Shown here piece after piece: positions 48,177-59,646 of a stretch of DNA of 64,000 bases. The stretch comes from Rachycentron canadum (lineage: Eukaryota > Chordata > Actinopteri > Carangiformes > Rachycentridae). The notes below the pieces were generated by a model that worked only from the letters and a program-made list of their open reading frames with translations, did no database searches and was not told where the DNA came from. The stretch is from contig CM076648.1 in the NCBI GenBank assembly GCA_038496675.1, forward strand, positions 13,074,429 to 13,138,428, given 5' to 3'. Within the stretch, counting starts at the first letter, position 1. Every line of letters begins with the position of its first letter. A program made the position numbers and the translations under genes.

Positions 48177-50595
48177 TTATTCACAGTTCTCTGTAGTGCA
48201 GCCCTGCATCTTGGACTGGAAGATGCTTTCAAAATATTGATTCTGCTCCTCTGTAAACATGTTTTTCCAGTCACCAGTTTTACCTGAATTACAGGAAAGG
48301 AAAAGAGAGTAGAAGTAGAAGCAAAACAGATATTTAATTGAAGAACAAACCATATAAACTACAGGTAAAACTTTGTATATAACTGAATTGAATAATTGAA
48401 CATGATTTTAAACACAGGCCTCTGGACTCTTGCGTTAACAAACATTACAAATATAAGCATACTTGTTAAAAGAAAACATTTCACAGCAGATACATTTATT
48501 CCCTACTGAGAGTTAGATGATACCAATCTCATGTCTATATGGTAAATATGAAGTTATGGCCAGCAGCCAGTTAGCTTAGCTTAGCAAAAAACATTGAGGG
48601 AAACAGCTCTGTCTAAAGCTAACAAACCAGTGACACATTAATCTTGGGGGTCCTGATCCTCTGGGCTATTAGTCATTTTTATGAATCAATAGCAGTTTCC
48701 AAATCGGTGGCCACTATTGGTTTCACTTTTTTTGATTTTTTTGTTTGTTTGTTAATTGGGTCACATAAAGAAAAAAATCAATACAGCATGTTAGCATGTA
48801 GTAGCACAGAACCTCACCTTTCCTCATGAAGCAGCCCTTGTCATGGTCCATTATCTCGCCAGGGATGAGGGTATAGTTGACCATCTTGTTATTTTTCATG
48901 CTGTTGAAGCTGCAATGTTGCACACAATTGTTGATCTCATCCTCCACCAGGGGACACTGTATGAAAGAGCTCACCCTCTTTATGACATCACGCAGGTCCT
49001 GACAACAAGAAGAAGCCAATGATATTTGAATGTATTCAAAAAAAATCCTCATTTCAAATATGGTAACTTCCATTTTGTATTGTAAAGAAGCTGTAAAGAA
49101 ACTGTACTTTTATTTTTGAACCATATAGTGTAATACAAATCTTTAAAGACTCCTCTTTTACCAACGACATCTCTTCATAGGTGATGTGAAGAAAATTGTG
49201 CATAGCTGCTGTCTGACTGGTCCAGCCTTTAATATGATCAAACCAGGAGCCAAAATGCACTGAAACAAATTGAAAATTGTTGGAAAATACTGTGCAAATT
49301 GTACATTCAGCTGTAGATTATAAACAGAAAGGGGGAAAAAAACATGTCCACAGATCCTTTTTCCTCATGTCAACTTACATGTGCCCTCCAGGAATTGATT
49401 AAAAAAATCTGGGAACGTGCCAGCCTCAGGGAGAAAGTTGGCCATTTTGTGAAAGTGGTAAAAGGACACCATCACATCTTTAGGGCTTCTGCTCAAATAA
49501 ATGACCTGTGAGGTGACACAGAGTTAGCTGGCCTTCATAGCAGAGAGTGCAGTAAGTGCAGTGATGAGTCTTACGATACAGATTACACAGCCAGAATGCA
49601 GGAACAACAAAGACAAAATGCAGATACTGTGGTTTTGTTTTTAGATTTGCTGTAACAAAACTTTTGACCAAATATTGTTACTGTTATTTGCTTTTTTGGT
49701 GGAAAACAGTGAAAGAAGACCAAATAGTGCCACCAAACACAGCATAAAATTACAAACAATAAAACTCTTGACTAACAATAGCTGTAGCCCTACAGCACAC
49801 AGGTTGGGCAGCAATACAAAGCCAGAGTGTTGTCACAACAGAGCACAGTGTAGATACTGCATTTGTGTTTCATTTCATGGCAAATTTTAAAAGCTGTTTT
49901 TGCCAGTTTTTTGCCACTGCATAATAATTTTATATGGTTAAACGGATGTTGGGAATATCTAGGCACTGCATTTTGACCTTATGGTGAAGTGTGTATCTGT
50001 ATTTACAATATTTTATAAACACAAATCTGACCTTGGCTTTGGAGCCCTTGAGTGTGGGGCCTAGAAGGTGATGATGCAGGTGTGTGGTGATGATTCGAGG
50101 TGTGGTGGATGAGCCCTCCAGTAGCGCAGCACAATAGTATTGCTCCAACCAAGGAGTCCTGGCCCAGTTTGGGACAGTTTGGGTCAGGTGTGGATCTCCT
50201 TTGCAGGTTATAAGTGTCACCATTTCCTGCATCCATGTGGTGCCTGTTTGGAGAAACAGCCGTCATCCGACTTCCATCAAATTCATTAATTTAAAAGTTT
50301 AAAAAGCTAGACTGTGAAGTTATGAGTCATGCTGTTAATGCCAGTCATAAATAATGGTTTTCAGCAGTAAGGTTGGCTACTTCTGCCTATGTGGTTAGTT
50401 GCATTATGTTGAAAACATGTACCATGTAGCCTGATTAGTTTGTCACCTTTACTTACCTGATTTTGGATAGGAGGCGATGAGGATATCTGTGTCCTGAAAT
50501 GGAAATTTCAGAGCAAATTGCAAAGATTCTTGGGTGTGCAAGTGTCCAGGAAATGAAATACCATGAAATATCTCCGTGACATCCAACCTAGCCAT
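48177..50595 (-). CDS. Cytosolic sulfotransferase, SULT2-like
   Basis: It transfers sulfonate from PAPS to small acceptors (hydroxysteroids in the SULT2 family) in the cytosol. Six exons join in phase: 50595-50457, 50243-50032, 49505-49379, 49259-49162, 48998-48818 and 48283-48177, giving 287 residues, a normal family length. The 5'-phosphosulfate loop is YPKSGTTW (43-50). The catalytic His is in TTHL (H101). The 3'-phosphate site uses R123 and S131 in SRSPKDVMVS and the C-terminal RKGKTGDWKN (251-260). HFGSWFDHIKGW and the MVNYTLIP...DHDKG region resemble SULT2 members more than SULT1. No signal peptide is seen. The donor after exon 2 is GTCAGA, weaker than the others. Intron 5 carries a foldback repeat copy. 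A GTATTTAA box at 50749-50756 on the gene strand could be a TATA element. Membership of the sulfotransferase superfamily is certain; the SULT2 assignment is an inference. Confidence 0.93.
48500..48645. mobile_element. Foldback MITE-like repeat, partial copy C, in a sulfotransferase intron
   Basis: GAGAGTTAGATGATACCAAT, GGTAAATATGAAGTTATGGC, CAGCAGCCAGTTAGCTTAGC and GGGAAACAGCTCTGTC match one arm of the family seen at 19146 and 20910. Only about half of the palindrome remains. Confidence 0.7.
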
Positions 50596-53500
50596 TTCTG
50601 ATTTTAATGTAAGTATTTGCTTCTCTCTTTTCTAGCTTTCTGTTCCTCTTGTACTTATCGGTAGCTCTCCTGAAGCCTGTCTGGCTCTCTCCTCAGTCTC
50701 TCTGCGTGTCTTACTGTGACTGATGCCTACATTACTAAAAAGAGGAAATTAAATACTGGTTCATCAGCTGCTTCTTAGAAAGTGGGTGTTTATCACAACA
50801 CTTGCAACACTTCCCAGAGGAGGCAGATGTTTGTGAACTAGAAGATGACAGGACTGTTGATGTTAATTTTTTATTTATTTTTCTAACTGGAACAGTTCTG
50901 CAGCTTTATAACTTTGTTATGACTGCTGTGTTTCAGCTTCAATTTGTGTGCTATATCAATAAAGTTGCAAGACTCCTCAGACTTACTTGGTTTCTGACAT
51001 CTTTGCCTTGTCTGTAAGTGTGAACTTAACTCATTTTTGTTACTTATTTACTCATCAGTATGTTGGTCACACAGGAAGTGAAGTGAAATTTATATATATA
51101 TATATTAAATAATATACTGACTAATACATTTAATAAATTGTAGTTTCTTTCCCTGAAGGTGTTTTTAATCAACTGTCATATACAAAGACAAACATAATTG
51201 TCTTTGTTCATAGTCCTTAATAATCCAACTAAATAGTACATGGTTCAATTAATCACAAATCAATTAACAGTAGATCAAAAAGCTACGAATAACCTTATGT
51301 AATGCAAAAGGAGGCACTGATAGGCACAATTTATTTCCAAGATCTTCATTTTCTCTCTCTCTATTTCCCTCTTTCAGCTAACTGTTTTGGTTTTATGGTC
51401 CCCAACTGAATTATTTTATTTCTCTCTCACAAACCTTGTTTGCAGTTGCAGAAGGCAGCTCTTCTCAACAGATAGGTTCAGATAAACCCAAAGTACACTA
51501 CAAACAGAAGACAGACACAATTAACAAATAACTGGTGATATATGTGACACCCTAACCCCAAGTCTGCAAAAAGACAGAAAAAGGCTAATTTAATCATGTA
51601 GCTGATACTGGCTGGTTGCAAGAGTTATATTATGTGTTGTAAACAGGGTAGCTGGCTTTAAATCATGATAACTGTGCACGTTGCTGTATAAACAAGGTCA
51701 GTTCTGATGTGCATGGTTAGCTTTTTGTTCTTTATGAGACGGCAGATGATTCATTTCCATAAACTGTACATTTTCATCATTACTTTTCAGGATGCGTCAA
51801 ATAAATTAAAATGATGTTTGACTGTTGGCCAAAGCATTGCCTCAGTCTTCAGCTCAGTCATGGTCAAAAGTAAGGTATGCTACATGATATGTGTTAACCC
51901 TTTAATAGTTTTCTCTGCTGTCTGTTAGAGTTGTGAATGAGTCATGTTTAATTCTTTTATCTGGTAAACTGTGTATCACGTATAGCCTTGAAGATAGAGT
52001 TAACTAGGGCAATAAATCAGCGCTTTCACAAGTGATACCTCACACAAGGGCATATCATCTTTTGTTTTGTTTGTCTTGGTCAAGATAAACTGCATGTTCA
52101 AACACAACAACATGAAAATTGGTCTAATTGTTACTGTTATAAAAGGTCTCCCCCCCTTAATTACTATCCACTGAACTCAGAAACGCTAAAACACTGTGGT
52201 GCACTTTGTATACATGAAAACTTAAATGAGAGGTTTAAAAAAGGTTTTGAACACTTATTTTAACACTTAGTTTAACTTCAACAAACTCAGGAGGTTTCTT
52301 CAAAATATTAAATTCTTGTATTGAGCTTATGTTACATATGTTACATATGTTATGTTATGTTAGATACAGTCTGTACCAAGGAGCGTTCTGAGTGGGAGGT
52401 TGATGATCACCAGAGCTGTGTTAAAACACCATGCTGTTTTATAAAAATATGAAAGCCATCCTTTTGTTTTATTTCTATAGGGTTGTAGCATGTTTCACAA
52501 TCATTAGGTTCTGCAAATCCACTGTTGAACAAAAATGCATGGACATAAAAAGAATGTAATTTTGATTACTTAGATATTTTAAAAAGCAAATACTACAAAG
52601 CTTCTGCTGATGAACACACTCACCTCCAACCTCATGGAATAGTAATAATAATAATAATATTTATCTTATCATAATAATCACAGGGAAAAACAATCACAGT
52701 GATCACATTAATCATAATGAGATCAGCTGCAACATGACACAAAAAGAGTATATTATGCCCCATTCCTTAAACCCTGATGTTGTTATCTTATTTTCTCCTC
52801 TCATTAGCATAACAACTGTTATTGTGGAAAGAAAGGTTAATGTTTACTATCACTGCATAATCCTGGAGTTATTTTTTTCCCCCACTTTTTTCATCATGAA
52901 ATTCAGTTGTTCCAGTTTATCAAATGTGAATTTTTTTGATATTTGGTAATCGACTTTGTTTTTCTGATATAGCGATAAATATACAAATTATTCTACATTA
53001 AAAAAAACATAATTGTAGAAAAATAACAGCAAAACTCAAACTATGGTGTAAGGTAATGGATAGGGAGCTGCTGTTGTAAATCATGTCTAACAAACACACT
53101 AAACTTATAAGAAAAACTAAGAAAACTAAAAGAAATTATATAAAGTCATAGATCAATAGCTTAATTCCGGAAAATGTGAAGAAATGCCCTATTTACAATG
53201 TTAAGGAAAGGATCTGTCCTTTTCAGTGGATTGAGACCAGAATTTAATGGGTCCTCTCCTGTCTCTGCCTTTTTCACAGAATAACTTCTTCAGACTACTT
53301 TGTGTTTGCGTTGACCTACACAGTTTTTCAAGGACACATTGACCAAAAACTATATATTGTCCAACATATACTGGCTAATCATTACAGATACTGTAATAAA
53401 GTTTAAGCTACTGTTCTGTATTTATGATGACTGGTACTATAATGACAAACAGACTAAAGATAGAGGAGGAGTGATGAGCAGAGCTGATATTCATAAGCGA

Positions 53501-53746
53501 ACAGGAACAGACAGAAAACTCGAGTGGGAGAAAGAATCTGCAGATATAAAAAAACAATAAAACCAAAAGACTGGAAACTGGCAAACCAAAGAAATACCTG
53601 GAGCAGCACCAGCTTGTAGAATCAGAATTTTTCAGATGTTATAGTAATAAATACAGTGGTATAATCTTGAGAAAGACCTAATAGGGGAGATAGTTTTGGG
53701 CCGCAAAAATAGAGCAGTGGATTTAAAGTGTGTAAAAGAGTTAGAA
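50596..53746. other. Divergent intergenic region between the sulfotransferase gene and dpep1
   Basis: It holds the promoters of both genes, facing apart. A short (AT)n lies at about 51090-51105, a TTACATATG/TTATG tandem at 52331-52361, and an (AAT)n run at 52640-52662. No further coding sequence was seen. Confidence 0.6.
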
Positions 53747-56700
53747 ATGCTGCCTGAGGTTATCTCTGCTGTGTATTTGGCACTGTGGGTCAGTTCTTTT
53801 GCCTCGGCTGAGGACGCTTATATGACCCATGCTCTGAAGCTGATGTCTGAGACACCGCTCATTGATGGGTGAGTGTAAACACATTGTACAAAGAAAAAAG
53901 TGCTTTGCATGATGGTTTTAATTGTGGGATGTGCTGTTAGTCAGTAAATGCTAAAAACTCACTTCTCTAAGCAGTTTCTTGGCCCGAACATGCCGTTCTG
54001 CTCCCTGCTGTCAAAATACTGAAAAGCTCTGTTAGTACATGACCTTTTATTCTTCTATCTTTCAGTCATAATGACCTGCCCTGGCAATTTCGAAAGCAAT
54101 TCAACAATGAACTCAAAAAAGTTGATCTTAACACGCTTGAGACAACACACACCAACATCCCTAAGATCAAGAAGGGACGTCTGGGAGCACAGGTATGTAC
54201 AGAACATAATGTGCTGGGAGTTGGAAAATTAAAGGAAGCTCATATTGAGATAAATACATGCGGTAACACTTGTAAAACAGTATCTCTCAAAAGAATCAAA
54301 TTCACAAAGCACCTTAAGGCTAAAAGTAGACACTAACTTGCTAAATAACTGGAAAAAATGGAAAGTTGGGAAAGAGCACTGATATGAGATCAGTACTCTG
54401 AGTTCAGACACTGGTATAAAATGACAAAAGTCAAATCAATCCACCCTTAATTGTGATTGTGATTGTATCAGATTCAAGATTCTAACACATTCATTCCTGT
54501 TTTATTTTCTATGTTGAATCATACTTTCATCAGGATACAGAAAAAGATGCAATAAGTGGTAGCCTTGCAAAATGTCCTGAAACACCCCCTGTAAAATGTT
54601 TCTTCACTTGCCACACTAAATTATTCAGCTAGAAAATCTAATGTCACCATATTAATTTCTCAACATGTCAAAAAACTACATTTTCATTTTATGCAAGATG
54701 GAGAAAAGACAACATTGATTAGCAAGTTTCCCGCTCCTTAGGGTTTTTTTTTTTTTTTTTTAATAATATTGGTAAAACATTTCATTCATGTCCCGGCAAA
54801 AAAAGAAATCCCACTTGCCTCCCAGAGCTTGTTTTGACAGATTAATAAAACAAAAACCTAGAAAAAATTACCCAGAAAAACTACAGAAGCCATGGGTATG
54901 ATTTCTTTTTCTTTTTTTTTAAATTTTAATATGGCAGTATGCACTTCAAATGTACAGTATGGCCACCTCCCTGCCTACTGATATCTGTGCTGATATCTCC
55001 TGCTTTTTTGCTTAGTTCTGGTCGGCCTATGTTCCCTGTAAGACTCAGTACAAAGATGCAGTCAGACAAACTCTGGAGCAGATAGATGTTGTTCACAGGA
55101 TGTGCCAAAAATACCCAGAAACCTTCATGTTTGCCACCAGCAGCACAGGTGAGACTTTTAGCTCTACTAGTAATTCAAGAGACATTCGAGACGCTCTGTT
55201 CATACCAGCCACTGAATCACCTGTCACCTTTCATGTCTGCACTGCACAGATATCATGCGTGCCTTCAGAATGAACAAGACAGCCAGTCTGATTGGAGTGG
55301 AGGGGGGTCATTCAATAGACAGCAGTCTGGGCACCCTGCGCACTATGTACCATCTGGGGGTCCGTTACCTCACTCTCACACACTCCTGCAACACACCATG
55401 GTGAGAACCAGCAACACCTTTAAATTACACAAAGGGAAATGCACACACACTTGACCTCAGACATCAGTTACACAGGTATTATGCAAGTTTGTGTGTGTGT
55501 GTGTGTGTGCACACACACACTTTGTTTTTTTTATCTTGTGCAATATATGTACATGTACACTTGCATATTTGTGTCTGAACACCACTTGTGTGCTCCATCG
55601 GCCTGTGAAACTAACAGAAGATTAAATAGTTAAAATGAAATTGTTGGTTTATCATTTTTAATTTAATCAGTGATCAAAATAGCTTAAATATTCCATTTAT
55701 CAACTATTATTATTGTTTAATAAGAGATCATTTCAGCTCTAATTGTAGCTATACTTGTTCAGTAGTTTAAAAAGATAGTGGTGCATTATATTTTTGAGGC
55801 TCTTCATATGTTAATTAATGTGTAAATAATGGAGATTTTCATATATAATGTGCACATTATATTATTATAAGTAACATGAATTCAAAGTACTCAGGTAAAG
55901 TGCAGGTAAATTTTCACACTACCACTCAGTTACACCAATTGTATAATTAAAAAATTTGCTGATATTTTACTTGAGATACAAGTAGCTACAGTGCAGCACA
56001 CAGAAACAGTCAGAGGTAGATTCTAGACAAACTTTTAAATAAGTAATAGTTACAAATAGGTTTTACTGTCTGGCTGAGTTTTACTGTGTGGCATAAGGTC
56101 AGTTGAGACTGTGCTGTGGAAAGCACGGGGGTTTCCTGTAGGCTGTATGTGCTCCCATGGGCATGTTAAACCATTCCCTGGAAGAGCCACTCTGTACCAA
56201 AGCATGTACCATTTGTACTGATATTTACAAAATACAGGATGTAGCCTTTGAGAAACAATTGAATGAAATCCCCAAGTTAGAAATGTGATTATTCTGTGGT
56301 AAAAAAAAGAATAAAAACTAATTCCCTCCACTGATCCATTTGACTTTTTCATAGTAACCATGTTTTCTTTTTGTCACATCAGGGCAGATAACTGGCTGGT
56401 CGAAACTGGATCAGAGCCATCGCAACACAATGGCCTGTCTCCATTTGGGAAGGTCTGAGTACAAGCACTATGTAATAAGTTATTACATAATAATTTAACT
56501 TAACTGGAATTATTCATTTAAGGTTCAAATGTCATAAATCAAAATGACATTTGATTTGTACTGTGTTGTATAATAGATAGGAAAGATAGAGTGCCTATAA
56601 AAAGTATTCATTTATCATGTTTTATTGTCTTACAACACCAAGTCAGAAAATATTTAATGTAATGTTTTTTTTATGCTGACAAAAGGCAAGGCAAGGCAAG

Positions 56701-59646
56701 GCAAGGCAATTTGTATAGCCCATTTTTACAAACAGTTTGTCTCAAAGGGCTTTGACCATAAAGTCAAAGTGAAAACAGATCTCACATTACTTACAGTCAT
56801 TATGGACGTAAACTATTGAAAATAACAGTAGAAATGAAATAAATAATGATTTTAGCACATCATATATAGCTTTTATATGTTTTTGTGCCATCAACAATTA
56901 ATTATTACAAACCAGATTATTAACCATAAAGATAATCATAGTGCTTTTCTACAACAGCAACTAATTATGGAAATGAACCGTTTGGGGATGCTGATCGACC
57001 TGGCTCACGTCACTGTTAAAGTCATGAACCAAGTGTTGGACTTGTCCAAAGCTCCTGTCATCTTCAGCCACTCCTCCGCCTACAAAATCTGTCCACATAA
57101 GAGGAATGTCCCTGACGATGTTCTCAAGAGAGTCGTGAGTCTGTGTGTGTGTGTGTGTGTGTCTATTAATGTCTCTATGAGTGGTTTGGGTTCAGGAAGT
57201 GGAGAGAAAGTATTCAGAAGTATCAATATGTTGATATTTGAATTAAGTTCTCATTGTGCATAAAAATGGCCCCTATGAATGTTACATTATTCACATGTGA
57301 TTTACGTTTTCATTAACGTTAGGATTTCACTGTTATAGCTGGTCAAGGTGGAGCTATGTGTAATTAATTACCTAATACATAGGAAAATTACTAAGTGGTT
57401 CCCAACCTAGGGGTCATGCCCCTCCAAAGAGTCACAACATAAATCATAATCACAAAATCAGAATTTGCTGCAAAAATCTGGATTTAATTTTTGATTTTTT
57501 TCTTCCATCTTTTTCTTTGTGCCTCAAACTGTAAATTAAACCATCTGAAAAGTTCAGATGGTAATTATTTTGTGTGACTGCTGCCCCAACATGATGCTGT
57601 TTATTTATGAGAAGTCACAAACTGAAAAGGTTGGGAACCACTAGAATAGTTTCTATTAATATTATTATTATTATTTATTGTTTATTTTATTTTATATTTT
57701 ATTCTGAATTTAAAAGAAAATAATAAACTGAACCATTAACTACTAACGATAGCTGACAAATAAATGTAGTACAATATAAAATTTACAAAATTTCCCTTGA
57801 CGTGTGAGCCATAAAATGAAAATGACTCAAAACAGTATGTGAATTAACTGTTACTGGACTTTTTAAGACAACTCCTAGTGGAAATGATTTCATTGTAGGC
57901 AGAAAGTGTCAGATGACCAGCCTACTGAAGCGGTTAAGTGCTAAGAGAACACACCCTGTCTTGCAATCTCAGATAACAGACACACCCATTTATAGTCTTT
58001 ATGGCTCCAAAGGGTTCAGAGGCAGGGCTATAAAACAAGGTGATTATTATGCTGCAGTGTAAAATAAACAAATAAAAGGCAGTTCCAACAAGGAAACAGG
58101 CATTACGATAGATAAAACAGTAGAGGTCAGTAACCTCATGTACATCGATTATTGCCAAGTTAAACACATCTCTTGGCTCCGGTCATGTCTTTCTTGCTTC
58201 CTGCTATGCACTCAATCAGTTCAGAGAGTCTGCAGTGTCTCATTCCACCCTTTAGATCAGATTTTCCAGGTCAGATGTGTTTTCACATGTAACATCTTGT
58301 TTGTCTCTCCAGAATGAAACTGGGGGAATTGTCATGGTGAACTTCTACAATGACTATGTGACCTGTCAAAAGACTGCAAAGCTCTCGGATGTTGCTGGTA
58401 AATTACTGTTATGATCACGACAGCTACTTTAAATCTGGTTAAAAATGATCAAATATCATTCTTAATTCTTAAAAAAACAAAACAAAAAACTATGTTCCTG
58501 TACTTTATTCTGTTTCACTGTAGATCACTTTGATCATATAAAGAAAGTGGCCGGGGCAGGCATCATTGGTTTTGGTGGAGATTATGATGGAGTCACCAGG
58601 TTTGTAAATTATTCCAGCATTCACTAAAAGGTCAAATAGATGATGTTATTGACAAGCTGCTAACAATGAGCAATAGGCTCTTGCATGAACAAGTTAGAAT
58701 AGTTTGAATGAAAATTTGATGACAGCAATGGAATTGCATGTTGTCAGCTCCCCCACAGTGTCTTGATGAAGCACATTAGATGAGTTTTAATGTGTTCTTA
58801 ACTAGTGAATATTTAATGTAATGGACAAGGCCAGAACATGGAAGCGCTGTGGTGAAAGAATGAGATACAAAAATATATAAGCAAATAAATAATCCATAAG
58901 AGGTATGATATTTAGCTGTAACTGCTACGAAGTTTAAATCATCTGCCCTGCATGTCATCCTCTTAGACTACCAGAGGGTTTGGAGGATGTGTCCAAGGTG
59001 CCCAAACTGGTGGCTGAACTGCTGAGGAGAGGTTGGAGTGATGAGGAGGTGAAAGCTGCTCTGGGAAATAACCTGCTCCGGGTCCTGACAGAGGCTGACA
59101 GGGTGAGAAACAGACATGCACAATTTTGAACTCTGTGTGTGTTTCTGATATCAGTTCAAGCGCCATGCAAACACAAAAGAAAAACACCCGAATGCTGCGT
59201 TTTGCATTTTATTTCTTGACAAAAGGGGCACTCAACTGGGTTTGCGCCTGGAAATAACATTGTACTGCATGAATAGCTCACTTGTCAATAAAGAAAATGC
59301 TTTTCTTCCAGAGGTAAATTCAAATTCACAAGTGATTTATATGCTAATTAAATAGTGATAATTGATGGGAAGTTTGGGAGCTTTAATGGCAGGTGGACAC
59401 AGAGAGAAAACACACCTGTCACAGCACTTTCCTGTTACTCACAGCCACATATTTGTGCGTTAGGTTCGGAAAAGTCTGCAAACCATGAGTCCAGATGATG
59501 TTCCTATTCCATATGAGGAGGTGGAGAACCCATGCAGGACGAGCTACGGGTACCCCAACGCTGGAGCTGTCCATTCCCTGAGTACACTGGCCCTGCTGCT
59601 TACATTAGCTCTTCAAGCTCTCAACCACTTTATAGCCCGTTTGTGA
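53747..59646 (+). CDS. dpep1: Dipeptidase 1 (renal-type membrane dipeptidase), GPI-anchored zinc peptidase
   Basis: It hydrolyses dipeptides, including the Cys-Gly from glutathione breakdown, and converts leukotriene D4 to E4 on the cell surface. Ten exons join in phase: 53747-53868, 54066-54192, 55016-55148, 55250-55400, 56383-56452, 56958-57134, 58313-58397, 58524-58599, 58967-59102 and 59464-59646, giving 419 residues (human DPEP1 has 411). An N-terminal signal peptide (VYLALWVSSFASA) precedes the mature part. Zinc and active-site residues are present: H42 and D44 (DGHND), E145 (GVEGGHS), H218 (LAHVT), H239 (FSHSSA) and the acidic D308 (GGDYDG). The hydrophobic end (LSTLALLLTLALQAL) after a small-residue stretch fits a GPI-attachment signal, which favours DPEP1-type function. 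The donor after exon 5 is GTCTGA. AATAAA at 60270-60275 is a candidate poly(A) signal. DPEP2/3 are the alternative paralogues; synteny with the SLC22-type gene favours DPEP1. Confidence 0.95.
55489..55520. repeat. (GT)n-(CA)n mirrored microsatellite in a dpep1 intron
   Basis: Alternating GT units switch directly to CA units. The stretch is self-complementary and made of alternating purine and pyrimidine. Confidence 0.95.
56590..56710. mobile_element. DNA-transposon terminal fragment followed by (GGCAA)n
   Basis: AGTGCCTATAAAAAGTATTC is a word I know as the end of a Tc1/mariner-type family dispersed in fish genomes. It is followed by TTTTATTGTCTTACAACAC in the expected style. A (GGCAA)n stretch at 56690-56710 leads into TTTGTATAGCCCATTTTTAC, the head of another common repeat. 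Only fragments remain. Confidence 0.55.
57394..57642. mobile_element. hAT-like MITE in dpep1 intron 6
   Basis: Perfect 15-base terminal inverted repeats, AGTGGTTCCCAACCT (57394-57408) and its reverse complement (57628-57642), bound a 249-base element with no coding capacity. The termini are of the hAT/Charlie type. A perfect 10-base-stem hairpin (57540-57549 with 57553-57562, loop AAG) sits inside. No clear eight-base target duplication is visible. Confidence 0.85.
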
